This document shows, piece by piece, positions 34,026 to 46,017 of a DNA stretch of 64,000 nt; position 1 is the first letter of the stretch; each line of letters opens with the position of its first letter. The DNA is from Stichopus chloronotus (taxonomy: Eukaryota; Echinodermata; Holothuroidea; Aspidochirotida; Stichopodidae). Both the position numbers and the translations under genes were made by a program. The notes under the pieces were generated by a model. That model had not been told where the DNA came from. It did no database searches and saw nothing but the letters and a program-made list of their open reading frames with translations. The DNA lies in NCBI GenBank assembly GCA_021234535.1, contig CM037838.1, positions 9,626,672 through 9,690,671 on the forward strand. Direction: 5' to 3'.

Positions 34026-36189
34026 TAATCATATGTCAGTCATAGCAGGTAATGAATTTCTAAAACAATATTAATAACTCCTATTGAACGCAGGCACATT
34101 CGGTGGACAGCACTTTTGTTAGACACATGCATTCCTAGGTTGACTCATGCACCCTCGGTGAATGGCTATTGAGTGGGTATGTTTATGACCCGGGGGTCAC
34201 TTGAACGGGTATGCCGTCGGGATCGCTCACTCACAACATGTAAAGGCAGCCCATGTAGGTACCAACCGGGCCCGGCTCCTGGTCAAGTATTATATAGCCT
34301 AACCCACACCTTAACTCATTTTCATTTCAATTTTTAGTGCTTTCGACCAATGTGTGTAAATGTAGGCGTATGTAAATGAATCATCTAAATGTCAGCTCAA
34401 AATGCTATTTAATAGCTTGTGAGGATAGCCTATTCGTGCACTATTAAGGCCCCTCTTGGGCAAGTAATTTACATGGCCCATGTCAGGCCCAGTCAAAACC
34501 CACTCTGGTTTAGTACCTATTTGGTGTTTTTAGGAACACAGTTCAGAAGGTGAAAAATCTTGTGACGAAGAACAATGACTCACAACCCCTTTACAAGACT
34601 AACAACAGCCCAGGGCACGGATATGGTCCTAGTTGGGGAGAAAGAGGGGAAAAGAAGAACAAAACTAAATTCCTTTTCAGATTTTAATTATTTTCGAAAT
34701 TGTCTCCCGAGTTTTTAAAGACCAGGCACATCAAGCAAGTGCTACCAAACTAAACATGCTCAAACGACTTTATAGATTAAAGATACTGGCAGTTTTAACT
34801 AAATTACAATTAAAAAGTTACACGAAGGAGCAAATGCCACTAAGGCCACCATGACATAAAATTAGCTATAGCAGCTATATGCTAGGCTCAAGAGAACTCA
34901 CTAGAAATGAAAGGGGAAGTCAAAAACGCAAATTTCTATGTGGTTCGGATTGTAATGACTGCTGGTGAGGTTTTACTATTATGTTTTACCAGCATCTTCC
35001 AGCATGAACGTATTTGTATATTGACATAACTGATTTTCAAAATAAAATATGTTGAGAGAACTCAGAAGCCGAAAGTGTAATTTTAAGCACAAAACAAAAG
35101 TTGACAGTTTACAATGTAACCCCATCGCATGAGAAATGCGATCCTCCGTGTCCTGAACAGTGCTTTGGTTAGAACATTCTCTTTAGGCTGAGACACGCGT
35201 CGATGGATAGCCTCGCTTCGCTTAAATTCTGTCGATTTTTATTATTTTGGGGGCATGTGAAACCTGTGGGAAAGTCTTCCCATGTGAGGATACCATGTGA
35301 GAATTGACAGGAGTGACTGAGTATTACCATACATAAACAAATTTGCTTTGTCTTAAATGGACGTGACAGAGAATACCATATCCTTGCATTCTGATTGGTC
35401 CATATATGTTATTATAAAGCACTGAGATATAGGGGACTGTATTCAGTGGTGACGGTATGGTTGTTCATTCCCTTCATGTTTTAGTTTTAACAGTATTAGG
35501 ATTCTTTCATTGGTTGGGAAAGTAGTCAGATATTGCTTTCTCATGAAAAACTATAACCTACAATGAGAAAATTCTGTTTGCATGCACTTATTAGCCCGGT
35601 TTGGTAAAATGTAGAGTGCACATTGCCTCTACTATCAAATGCATCGATGGCTAAGGTGTGCTAGACTGCTGTAGTTCATATCAATATAAATTAGTTTCAA
35701 TGGTGCTTCACTTCTCCTATAAACTGAGAAAGGAGTTTCATGTTACTTTGATGTCTCAAAAATGCAGGATATGGGAATGTCTCTTAGGAACCTCTACAAT
35801 TATTTTTTAAGAAGTGACTTGTAATTTATATCAATTAAAAAAAATTGCACTGGTTTTCATAACTGGTGGATCTTAAGAAAATATTTTCTCTACTTTCAGT
35901 TTAAAAGCAATTCTGAAATGGGTACATTTTTTCCTTTCTTATTTGACTATGAAATATTCTTCATCACCCATTAAAATATCACACACTACTCAAAATATCA
36001 CACACTACTCACGATAAAATGCAATAAGGTTGTTGTTAATAAGTTTACATGTATCTGTTTGGTTAATAGAAAAATATTCGCATCATACTTAATTCTGCAA
36101 TTATATGGATACCCAGTGACAATTGAGTACATGTAGTCTCATAATTGGCCTATTTATTACAGCCGATACAGGTAGCAAAATAAAGACTG
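34026..36189. other. Gene-free stretch
   Basis: Unique AT-rich DNA with only the 20-base duplication at 35971-36010. Confidence 0.5.
35971..36010 (+). repeat. Two-copy tandem repeat of about 20 bp
   Basis: AAAATATCACACACTACTC occurs twice in direct succession. Confidence 0.85.
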
Positions 36190-36490
36190 TCATTCCGAGA
36201 GGAAACTCGAAGATTCCCATGTGGGAATATATAACCCACATGGGAAGAAGAGGATCCATGCAATGTGGGAAGCAGTCAGTCCCACAAGGGAAACTGAAGA
36301 ACCTATGGGAAGTAAAACTTATCACAAATAATCATATGGAAAGTTTATGGGAAGTAAAGCATCCCATATGGGAAATGGAAACTTCCGTATGGGATGTTTA
36401 TGCGAAGTAGAACTTTCCATAAACATAGGAAGTAGAATTTGCAAATTTCCATAGCAAAACGGCTTATCCCATAGACATCCTATGGGGAAT
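36190..36490. repeat. Array of CCCATATGGG-type palindromes
   Basis: About 300 bases densely packed with variants of TTCCCATATGGGAA. Examples: a hairpin TTCCCATGTGGG / CCCACATGGGAA (36214-36246, 9-base loop), TCCCATATGGGA (36362-36373, perfect), and many half-copies ATGGGAAGTA and CTTTCCATA. Copies are unevenly spaced. Confidence 0.8.
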
Positions 36491-37734
36491 TAGGTATGTC
36501 CTTCAAGAAAGTGTTTTTTTTTATACAAGAGGTAGATCATGTGGTACCATCGATCTTCCCATTAACCTCGTAATGCTATAATATCACACGAGTGTCCGAG
36601 CTCCCTATTTACTATAGTGATTCAGTCAGAGGTTTAAATTTTGAATCCCGGAAGAGATGGTTTTTAGAAGAAACACTGCTCTACTTGTTCAATCATTTCT
36701 GGTTTCCGGTCACTTGGAGTGACCGGTACATATTGCCTATTCTCTGAGACTCCTAGTCTCCACTTTTACATCAAAGCTGCGCGTTGCTGGTTGAAGTTTG
36801 TTTGTACTTACAGCTCTCTGTTCATTAGTTTCTGGTACAATCTCAACCTGCCTCGACAGAAATTATAGCCTGCCTCTCATATCTTTTCGGCGTAATTCCA
36901 CGTTTGAAATCGTCACTTAAAAACAGGAAAACAACTATACAGTATAAGTCGAAGAATGCGCAATGGCTTGTTGGTATTATCTGGCATGTTGTTTCGAAGC
37001 GTGGGAACCAACATGAGTTGTAGGTCTCAGTCCAGGTGGGGCGAGTTGGAATAGTCTGCGGTGAACGTGAAATGTGACTGCACGCTACAGCAACTGGTCA
37101 CAACTGCATGCTTGAAACTCATACCTTACAAGAAATATGAGATTTAGTAATGTCGGGTCGCAGTTGTGCCGGTGCAGTGTGCCCTAATCTTTCTATCAGC
37201 GTAACTTTGTGAGGGCAATACATCGAGATAGACGTTGATTTTCAAATGATACCAGGCCTATACCACCATTTATTTCTCCCACTCATTTACATACTAAAAT
37301 AGCGACGTTCGTGCATTCAAGGTACGTCCTATCAGAGATTACCTACCCATCATATGATCGGTAATTGCTTAGTCTGTCATAGCATTTTTTTTTTCTAGAT
37401 GGGCTGAAACTGTTGAGAAGTGCCCTGGACCCCTCTCCCCACCCCTCTGACAAGGCTTTTGGACATAAATAACACACAATATGACAAAAGCACCTTTCAT
37501 TTTCTGAAAAAAATTAAATCTCCGTCAGTCTACACTTCATCTGTACGTTAGTTGGTACTGAAACATCCCAGTAAAAACGTATGGTAATGAAAGCCTGACT
37601 GAAAACCAGACGAAAAGACGGATCCCCGTGTTTGCTAAATTTAGGCACTGTAAATGTGACCTACCACAGATTTTGCATAAAAGAGTTCAACAAACCTACG
37701 GAGGGTTTAGCTGAGACATTATGAAGGAATCGTT

Positions 37735-37860
37735 ATCAGAGAAGTCGAAATTTCGACTTTCTTCAGTATGATTTTTTAAATATGACTTATCCAAGTCGAA
37801 ATTTCACTTTGCTTTCAAGTGGAAATTTTGACTCTTTTGAAGTCGAAATTGTACATGGAC
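37735..37860. repeat. Array of GTCGAAATTTCGAC-type palindromes
   Basis: AAGTCGAAATTTCGACTT at 37742-37759 is a perfect 18-base palindrome. Within 110 bases follow AAGTCGAAATTTCAC, AAGTGGAAATTTTGAC and AAGTCGAAATTG. Further half-copies occur near 38070 and 38640-38700. Confidence 0.75.
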
Positions 37861-38109
37861 TATGTTCAGTCCTGCAGGTTGCATTGTTTTGAGGATTATG
37901 CAAATATTGTGAATACTGTATATGTATTGCTTATATTAGTGTAAATATTGTATATATGAGGACACATTCCTACCGTATAAAAATTTCATTGTGCTGTTAA
38001 AGACACATTAAAAAAATAAACGAAGGAAAAAAGTCAATGGTTTTACAAAACAGAAAATTTCAACTTGAAGAAATCGACTTTAAAAAAAAATATAAACATT
38101 AAAAAATTT

Positions 38110-38640
38110 TACTTGAAAGGTAGTGCAACATGAAAATGACATTTTGATGGATTGGGTGCACTAAGTATTAAAAATATTTAAAAAAAAATAGCCAAAAATT
38201 GCATCAAAACTGGTCAAAGAATGACCAATTGACAGAATTATTAGTGTCTTAAAGCTGTATCATGAATAAACATTGGCTAAGTATGGACTCCAACGATATG
38301 TTGTATGTGAATCCTTTGTTTAACCTATATTTCAAGGACATTTGAGAATTTTACATGCCAGGAGGGTATATAAAATGCTTTTTATGCTTTTGGAAGCATC
38401 TATTTTTTTCTTAAAAATATCGATATCACTTACCGATGTGAAACTCCGTAATCAAGTTATTAGGAGGCAAAATATGTAGGCTTAACAAAAGAAATACTGA
38501 CATTGTGCAATACACCACGTCATCTATTATGCATCTCATATCTCAAAAACGGTAAAAGAGATAAAGAAAATTCCAACAGATAGTCACTCAGGGCTTCACT
38601 TTGCAACTTCTGAATGAATGCTACTCTTTTCTATAAAGTT
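38110..38640 (+). repeat. Dispersed repeat R1, copy c (5' portion only)
   Basis: It matches the start of copy a: ATGAAAATGACATTTTGATG against the text at 32185, and the shared phrases CATGAATAAACATTGGCTAA and CTTAACAAAAGAAATACTGA. It ends before the TGACC blocks. Confidence 0.75.
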
Positions 38641-40194
38641 TCTTTTACATAAAGTAGAAATTTTGACTTTAAAAACTAACAACTTCATACGTATTTCGAC
38701 TTTTCTCATGTTTTTTTAACCACGTTCCTGTCAAACCACCGTATAAACCTATCCAGTGATAGGCCAATGTGTTATGAATCGTTATAACATAGAGTAGGGA
38801 ACAAGACCTTAACTTTCCAAATAACTTGAAATGTTCTTCGGAAATTTTGGCTCAACTGAGATTTTTTTGTCTACTTAGATGATCTCAAAAGTATTGTTGG
38901 CGTTCACTGATAGCTCAGGGTCACAAGTAGTTTATAACAGTCCACCGACATCTAAATCAGACTCTCGTAAGAGGTTTTAATTTTGAATCAGTCGATGGTC
39001 TTTAGTAGAAACAGTGCTGTTTTCCTGCGGTCACCTTTACATAATGCTCTAGATTTTTCTGTGCTCTGAACATCATAATTCCTCTTAAAGACAAAAACTC
39101 ATCACCCAAGACAGTTTCAATTCTCCCAACCACCTACCTCTAGTCCCTCCCTCAGCCTGTCTTAAATTCCTCCACATGTGCAATCAAAACAATGGATCCC
39201 TGTGTACACTGTGTATTACGAGCTGCTCTGCATCTTTCGAATTTGCTGTCAATCTAAGAGTACTGTAACTTAGAACAAGTTGAGAATTTTCCTTTCCGGG
39301 AGGTAAAAATATAGGTTAGGGTGATGCAATACAGCCTTTAAGTTGCGGAACATTTGAAATTCGTCCAAATTGGCCTGTGAGTTTCATATATTTGCTAACT
39401 CATATATGAAGAAAAGTTGAATTCCAAAGTAAAGGCCTTCAACTGGTCAGATCTTAAGCAACCCATCAATTCCATGTTGAGTCACTATAGACATGCAGCT
39501 TCAGTGTGTTGTTACAATTTACAAGATTGGATCGCTTAATCGACCCTTATAGCTGAAATATACTGGCTATTTTCATACATAGTTTACTTCTGTGAATCAG
39601 TAGGCGCGTTCTCCCCTGGCTGGTTGCGTTGACTGTAACCTTTTAATCAGTTTACGAAAGTGAATGCCATTCACTCATCTATACGCCTACAGTACTTCTG
39701 AAATGGTGCCGTTTATGGGACATTATTGCAAACAAGGGTACCAAGGTAACAAACCTATCACAAGAGAAGAGTAGACTACAAACGTATCAGAGGGTAGCTC
39801 ATTTCCTTTGAATTGCAATATCAGAGACCAGAAATCAAGCCCTTAACATGCCAAATAACTTGAAGTCACTTTCAAGTCAAACACCTTCATGCAACTGATT
39901 TCGATTTTTTGTCTGTATTTTGATGATCTCAAAGTACGTTTGCTTTCCAGCTTGATAAGTCCCGTTGCATATTAAGCAAAAGGGTCGACAACTGGTTTTC
40001 ATTGTCGGTTGTTCAAATCCTGTTAGCTATGGATAAATTGCATCTCAATATGTAATGATTGCTTTGCTGAACGAGTCTTAAGGACTCGAAACAAACATGG
40101 ACTGAGTGAACATAATTCGTCCTTTTAAAAACTTTTAAGAAAATTTATTGGTGATTCCGATTTCCACTTACATCAAAAGAAGACTACCCAGCAA
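38641..40194. other. Gene-free stretch between palindrome arrays
   Basis: Scattered half-copies of the TCGAAAT motif near its start. Otherwise unique DNA without exons I can support. Confidence 0.5.
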
Positions 40195-41215
40195 ACAAGC
40201 CCAATTGGGACACAACTGGGCTTTATCTGCGCTCGTTGGGCTTAATTGGGCTTAAAGCTGGTTTTCATTTGGGGACTTAGGGGAACCCAATTTGGCTTGA
40301 ATGAAAAATCTTCAAACTCAGTTTTGAAGCAATGCTTTCATGTAAAAATTGCTTTTTATTGATTTCAGTGAGAAAGTAGCTAAAAAGCAAAAGTACTAAA
40401 TACATTCGTTCCTGTTGGGCTATAACTGGGCCTAAGTTGTGTTAGTACTATATATCTGGGCCAATTGGAACCAAAGCGGGGCAAGACAGGGCTATTTTCA
40501 AATACGTTTTAAATAGGTTGCGAGAATCGCTTTTTACCCATTGACATCATTTATTTTTCCAATATGATCAGTCTAAAAACTTTGTAAGGATTAACTATAA
40601 AGATAAAACTGAATGAACACTCAGCTGGTTGTAATTGGGCTTGAGTTGGGCTGTGCAATATTTGGCCTCAACTGGGGCCTTGTCCGTGCCCAATTGGGCT
40701 GTCTTTAAAAGTCATACAAATGGGTTGTGACTCAAGACCCTAGGAACTGTGATCATAAATACGGTACACCAAATACATACTAAATCAGTCACTAAAGTGG
40801 GTTTTTATTGGGCCCGACTTGGGACATGCAGTTTACTTGCCCTGTTTGGACACAATTGGACTATTATCACAAACGAAAAAAGAAATTATGAGACATTTCT
40901 ATGATTCATTAATTTACATAGACCTATGTTTGTACACATATTGGTCGAAAGAGAAAAAAAAAATTAAAAAAAAGCATTGGAAGGGGAGCCCTTCTGGGAC
41001 CTACTTGGGCCGAATCACAAATACTTAAATCAATTATAAGACAATTTTTCAATTAATTGACATAAGCGTACATTTACCAACATTGATCCTGAGACGAACC
41101 TATAATGTATGCTGAATCACTGGGCGCGTTTTCCTTCGGCTTGAGTTGGACAATGAACTATTTAGGCCCCAAGTGGGGCCATGTTGGCACCCAATTGGGC
41201 TGTCTTATCTAAACG
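40195..41215. repeat. Array of CCCAATTGGG-type palindromes (about 1 kb)
   Basis: Perfect CCCAATTGGG at 40200-40209 and 41190-41199, and GCCCAATTGGGC at 40688-40699, with many variants (AACTGGGC, TTGGGCTTAATTGGGC, GGCCCCAAGTGGGGCC) between. A longer-range copy is visible: CGTTTTAAATAGGTTG near 40507 against CGTTTTCTAAATAGGTTG near 41214. Outliers occur near 42540-42660. Confidence 0.75.
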
Positions 41216-42689
41216 TTTTCTAAATAGGTTGTTAGTCATTACTTACCCATGTATCATGGGATGACGTTCAAGCTGTTGACATTCGGTAAATACTGAACAT
41301 TATACTGAGCGGCATTAAAACCAAGAAATTATGATATGAACTAGCACACATTAAGTTGACTGGACATTTTAGCACTGAGAGTGGTCACCAAAGCAGTAGC
41401 TTCAGTTAGCTGGACAAGGAAGATTTTGGTGGAGAACACGATAGCTTGTCATATGGAGGTAACTTTTAGCTTCTTTACAGCATAGCTTTGTTCTTTTTTT
41501 CTTTTCTAGTTTGTGTTTCTTTTCCTTGTTGTTGCTTTGTTCTTTTTCTTCCTTTTTCGTTTTTATTCGTTTACTGTTGTCTTTTCGCTCAAAGGGGTGG
41601 GAACGCTTACAAACTCTCTGGAGCTTCTCGTTTCTATCCCTCAGTCTCTTTGTTCTATCACTTTATCGTGTTTTGTAATGTATGTTAACTTCAATATTTC
41701 TATAAATTGAAATTAAGTTGGATGAAACTGAAAGCATATTGGAAATCATTAACACCATTGAAAGTAAGAAAATTGTGACATGAACTAACACATATTAGCC
41801 ATTGATTATATACCTGAGTGAAAGGGCGGAAAAATGGACCAAACAAAATGCTCACAATAGGGTATTTCCTAACACATCGATCCACAACAGGGAAAGTTTG
41901 TACGTGTAGACCTACTGCTTGCATTACAATGTGTTCTGTGACTTAAACCAAAAGTTACTGTTGGATGGGGATGTTAATAGATATCCAGCTAGAAATTAGT
42001 TTTTGAGCCAAGAGGAGAAAGGAAAAACTTACTCAGAAATCAGACATCAAATTAGTGGAATTCAGTAAGGCTCAGGCTATCGACGAAGCTCCGTGGATTT
42101 AATTGAGGCAGAAAATTATTTGGAGTTGCTCTCTAATTCCTGATGACATTTTCGACATTTTCCAATTTTTTTTTTATTTCACATCTATAGATTCTTTCTA
42201 ATTAGAATCTCACTAGGACTTTTTGTTGCGGTTTACGGAGCGCATGCAATATTGACAAAGGTATATCCGATCTAGGGAAATATTTCCACGGAAGAGATAA
42301 AAACAACGTTGAGAGCTGGTTCGTTTCTTACAGTATGCATGTGCTCAAGTCTTATACCGTTCCCACATTATTTATTTCCTCTGCTTGCATATGTTAGCGT
42401 CTCTAATGTAAATCCTGTGTGTAGTGCCTGACTTTGTGTGTGTAAAAAAATGATCAACCACATTTTTACTTCACATGTTACATTGTCACATCTATGCAAA
42501 TATTGAGACTAAAATAATAAGAGCCCAGTAACGAACTACCCAGACCCAGTGCTTAAGCCTTATTGCGGCCCAGTAACGACTGTTAGCCTAGAGTGATCAG
42601 ATCCCAATCTAGGGCCATTTTGTTCTTAATCAGTTTGCCCAGTTGGGCCTTAATGGAGACCTATACTATTTTGCCAAGTAACAGTTCCC

Positions 42690-42890
42690 ATACAAATGTT
42701 TTCTACAGATTTCTATAGAAATGTCTATAGAGCTCTATATACTCTATAGAATCAACGATTTTCTATAGAAATGTTGAAATTCCCCTATGGAAATTTGTAG
42801 TTCACTTTAGAGTTTTATGGAATTTACAGCTTTCTATACAATAGTTTCTATACTTAAAAGTCTCTATAGAACATTGTACTCTCTTTAGAA
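42690..42890. repeat. Array of TTTCTATAGAAA-type palindromes
   Basis: ATTTCTATAGAAAT at 42709-42722, TATAGAGCTCTATA at 42726-42739 and TTTCTATAGAAA at 42760-42771 are all perfect palindromes. Degenerate copies continue to about 42890. Confidence 0.8.
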
Positions 42891-43484
42891 ATTATACTAA
42901 AACAGATGCAACATTCCACAAAATCTTCAGTTGTACACAATGCACTTGACCCTTATAGGTATAAGCCTATCAGGAAAGTTAATGTTTTTGATGCAGTAGA
43001 AAAGATAGACAAGTTTTCTAATCGATGACTGACGGCGGGGATCCAGGTGGGCCACGTCCTCCTCCCTTTTTCCATGACCAACAATTTTTTGACTGAACTT
43101 TTGTTTTTAAAAAATACACTGAAAAATGACCCAATAGATCATGACGTTATGATTGTGCTAAAATGTTGCATAGACCCTCTTCAGTGCTCGATTACACATG
43201 TTTTGCGTATCGACGTGACATCCCTACAATGCAGTTCAAGGAAGCATCGACATTGAAATGATACACTTGAATGAATAAATGACACAATACTTTACAAGAT
43301 CGATGTTTCATTGACCATGTGGATCGTGGGGATTTGCAACAAGTTGAACCTCAGTATAACAATTTAGAGGTGAGGTTGGAGGTTCTCTAATTTTAGTGTA
43401 AGAGATACGGCATGTATGGGAAATATCCTTCCAAAATGTTCGGAAATCGCATATAGAATTCAAACTCCAACCCGTCTCCTTCGG

Positions 43485-43560
43485 CCGACGGTGTGTGCTC
43501 TCTCTCTCCCCGCCCCCTTTCAAAATTCTGGATTCGCGCCTGGATATGTTTTGTGTGTGC
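43485..43560. mobile_element. Possible transposon end
   Basis: The text CCCCTTTCAAAATTCTGG followed by ATTCGCGCCTGGAT is of a kind often seen at transposon ends in marine invertebrates (recalled, not searched). No coding part or matching second end was found. Confidence 0.25.
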
Positions 43561-44119
43561 AGGTGACATGGATCTTCCTGTCAGCCAGTATATACTAGCA
43601 GACATCATTAAAAGACATTTTCAGTTCTTATACCTACAACTCACTCTTACATGGTGCTTAGCGAGGGGCAAATCTGTAAGCCAGCCTGTTTTAGTTTTTA
43701 ACAGAGGCTGAATTTACCTGTGAACAGGGTTTTTCGGTGGACTCAGTTTTTCGCTTAATTAAAAGATTTGGCAGACATGCGTGTTGTCTGTTGATACGCC
43801 TTTTTTTAAAAACTCGTTGATGGAAAACTAGCTAGATAACACTCCAACATGGGTTACTTACCGACGAACGTTTGGAGTCCATATGTCTTTGCATCCAAGA
43901 TCTGTTAGGGGCCCATATGACCCATATGGAGTAGTCCTGGGGTCTACATGGGCAATTGTCCCCTCAGGCCAACATACCTATCCCAGTTCTAATTGATTTC
44001 AGTGCATGTGCTGAAGGAAGAAACTGACGTAGGAAAATTCCAAAACTTTCCCCAACAAATTACGATCTCATTTTATGCGCAAAATTTGTAGACTAGATAA
44101 AGGGCACATTGTAGGATGA

Positions 44120-44405
44120 TACAGATGGCAGAGAACAATGAAAAAGATGTATGTTCAAATATCGTCCCTTTCTTGAAACTTTAAGAAGCGACATAACCTT
44201 CCTGAGGGCAGTAAAAGTTGAAGAAGATGCTATGTTACTCTTCCATTGCTTCTCTATTACATCATCAAACATGACGTTACTCAGGAGATACTTTTGTAAC
44301 CACTGTACATTTCGTCTAGCTTTCTGAACCGAATGAAATTCTGTTCAAGTTGACGTGGTCCGCAATCCCTTCCAAGAAGTTCCTTTGCCAAGTATTTCCA
44401 AAGTT
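44120..44405 (-). pseudogene. Possible death-domain remnant, frame-broken
   Basis: One minus-strand frame reads WKYLAKELLGRDCG, then LEQNFIRFRKLDEMYSGYK and stops at about 44284. The next frame takes up with DDVIEKQWKSNIASSSTFTA and LRKVMSLL. Together they follow the order of death-fold helices: W-x-x-LA near helix 2, then W with an S/T-rich turn before an L-x-x-x-L-x-x-L helix. The shift falls near a run of four A, so it is either a real frameshift or a sequencing error. Stops also lie between this stretch and the upstream exon-like segment. The assignment is by eye from the pattern only. Confidence 0.28.
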
Positions 44406-44519
44406 ACGTATCATTAGTGGACTAAGACATTATTTTCTAATATCTTCCCCACGTCTGCCTCTTGGCGATGTCGTCGTTTCTTTCTTCGAGACAGACTTCA
44501 TTGCAGTCCTCATCTTCAC

Positions 44520-44683
44520 CTGCGACATCTTCAAAGAAGCAATAGACATTGCTCCAACAATCCAACCGCAATCGAAAGGAATCGAAAGGCGAACATCTTC
44601 AAACGTCCCTTCAAAAGTTTTGATGTAGAAATAAGTATGCTCCTGACGGCAATTACCCTTATGGGGACAGTCGTCTAACATTG
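44520..44683 (-). other. Exon-like segment, unknown product
   Basis: A very good acceptor (CTTTTCTTTCTGACAG) precedes 44683, and a good donor CAG|GTGAAG follows 44520. The peptide includes MLDDCPHKGNCRQEHTYFYI and then SIPFDCGWIVGAM. It would start in phase 1 and end in phase 0. I do not recognise the family. It lies just upstream, on the same strand, of the death-domain-like stretch, so the two may belong to one gene or pseudogene. Confidence 0.3.
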
Positions 44684-44879
44684 CTGTCAGAAAGAAAAGG
44701 AGAAAGAAGGTAAGAAAGAAGGAGACGAAGGGAAAGACATCTCCATAGTCTTATGAAAGATTACACTTCATAATGCTTCACTTAAGCTTGTAACAACTCT
44801 TAGACAAACGCTGGAATTGTGGTAGTCTAATACAAATAAACAACATACAGGAAGCTAGCATAGTAACATGAACCATTTC

Positions 44880-45625
44880 ATTTACATTATTTCACTTAGG
44901 GTTTAAATTATCTAACTGAAAGATGTATCCTTTAGAATATTGCTACTCCAAACTTTGTATTTTACATTTTACATTACATTTAAACAACAAGAGAGGGACT
45001 CACATGATATGTCTTACGTTATCGTTTGTTTACTTTACCTTTCTTCAAGGACAGTTGAGGATTTTATATGTCTTTTGTTTTGGAGACATGAATTTTTCTC
45101 CTTTACAATATCAATATCACTGCCAATGTATCAGACAGAGAACAAGAAATTAAGAGGCATTATATGTAATTATGCCTAACAAAAGAAAACAAGAGGGCAG
45201 ATCACGGAGCTGCAAATCATCCCTGTCGTTGTTCATAATTATTTTCTCTTTTACACTTATGCATTATTATAGATAGATAGTTTGATTGAACAGCCAGTGC
45301 CTTACATTGTACACGTGCGTCGTGCGTCGCGCAGCACACTCGGCCATGGATATGTAGAGATAACGCGCAAGTGTTGTGTAAATGTATGAGTGCTCGTCAA
45401 AGTACATATTCCCATGACGATCGCGTGTGTGTCAAAGTAATCCTTTGATTTCCTTTATTTCTCAGATCAGCGCGCCACCACCCTGCGCATTTTTAACAGT
45501 TCTAAGAAACACGTCACAATCATTTGCATTAATCAATTTCTTTTCCGGCAAGACGTAGTGTAAACCACTAAATTCCTTAACTACTGTATCCATGAGATGT
45601 AACAGTCAAAACATACGTGTAAAGT
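44880..45625 (+). repeat. Dispersed repeat R1, copy d (middle portion)
   Basis: It matches 54.05-55.3 kb over phrases such as GAACAGCCAGTGC, CGGCCATGGATATGT, GTCAAAGTACATATTCCCAT and CAATCATTTGCATTAATCAA. The match stops near 45620, just before the presumed BEL/Pao 5' end, so the retroelement may have inserted in or beside this copy. Confidence 0.75.
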
Positions 45626-45639
45626 GCTCATAGCGTTTC

Positions 45640-46015
45640 CTTCATTAATTGGTCTTCGCGTATGTTCTTGCGTGTGTGCTTGCGTGTATGTGTGAGTGCG
45701 AATATGTGCGAGTGAGTTTTGATTGTTTTAAAGTTGTTTTCGTCGGAATTCTGTCAGTTGCAAGTTGGCAGTCAGTGTTACGTGTTGTAGTCGCGGAGAT
45801 CTAAGATTTTGTGTTAGTATGATTTTTAATGATTTTAATGTTTATCGTTGTTTATTATCTTCCGTCCGACAGTCACTTCTTTCATTTGATTTTCTTTGTT
45901 TTATTTGTTCCAGTCACCAGATAATCAGATCGTGTGATTATAAGACTACTTAACGAATAAATGATCCCGATCAAGAGACATCTGAGTTGAGTAAATCTTT
46001 GTGTCCCGTGTGACT
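45640..46015 (+). other. Possible 5' LTR or leader of the BEL/Pao element
   Basis: This stretch lies between the end of an R1 repeat copy and the gag frame. It carries an AATAAA at 45956-45961 and TG-rich DNA, as a U3-R-U5 region might. No matching 3' copy exists in the window because the element's 3' part is missing, so the LTR borders cannot be fixed. Confidence 0.3.
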
Positions 46016-46017
46016 AA

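Noticed and set aside
35971..36010. CRISPR-like direct repeats
   Set aside because: Only two adjacent copies without spacers, in an intron-bearing eukaryotic genome.
39960..40030. tRNA-like B-box text (GGTTGTTCAAATCC)
   Set aside because: No A box, acceptor stem or anticodon arm can be folded around it.
43308..43608. Overlapping minus-strand frames rich in Arg and Glu
   Set aside because: They arise from the pyrimidine-rich transposon-end-like text and show no domain.
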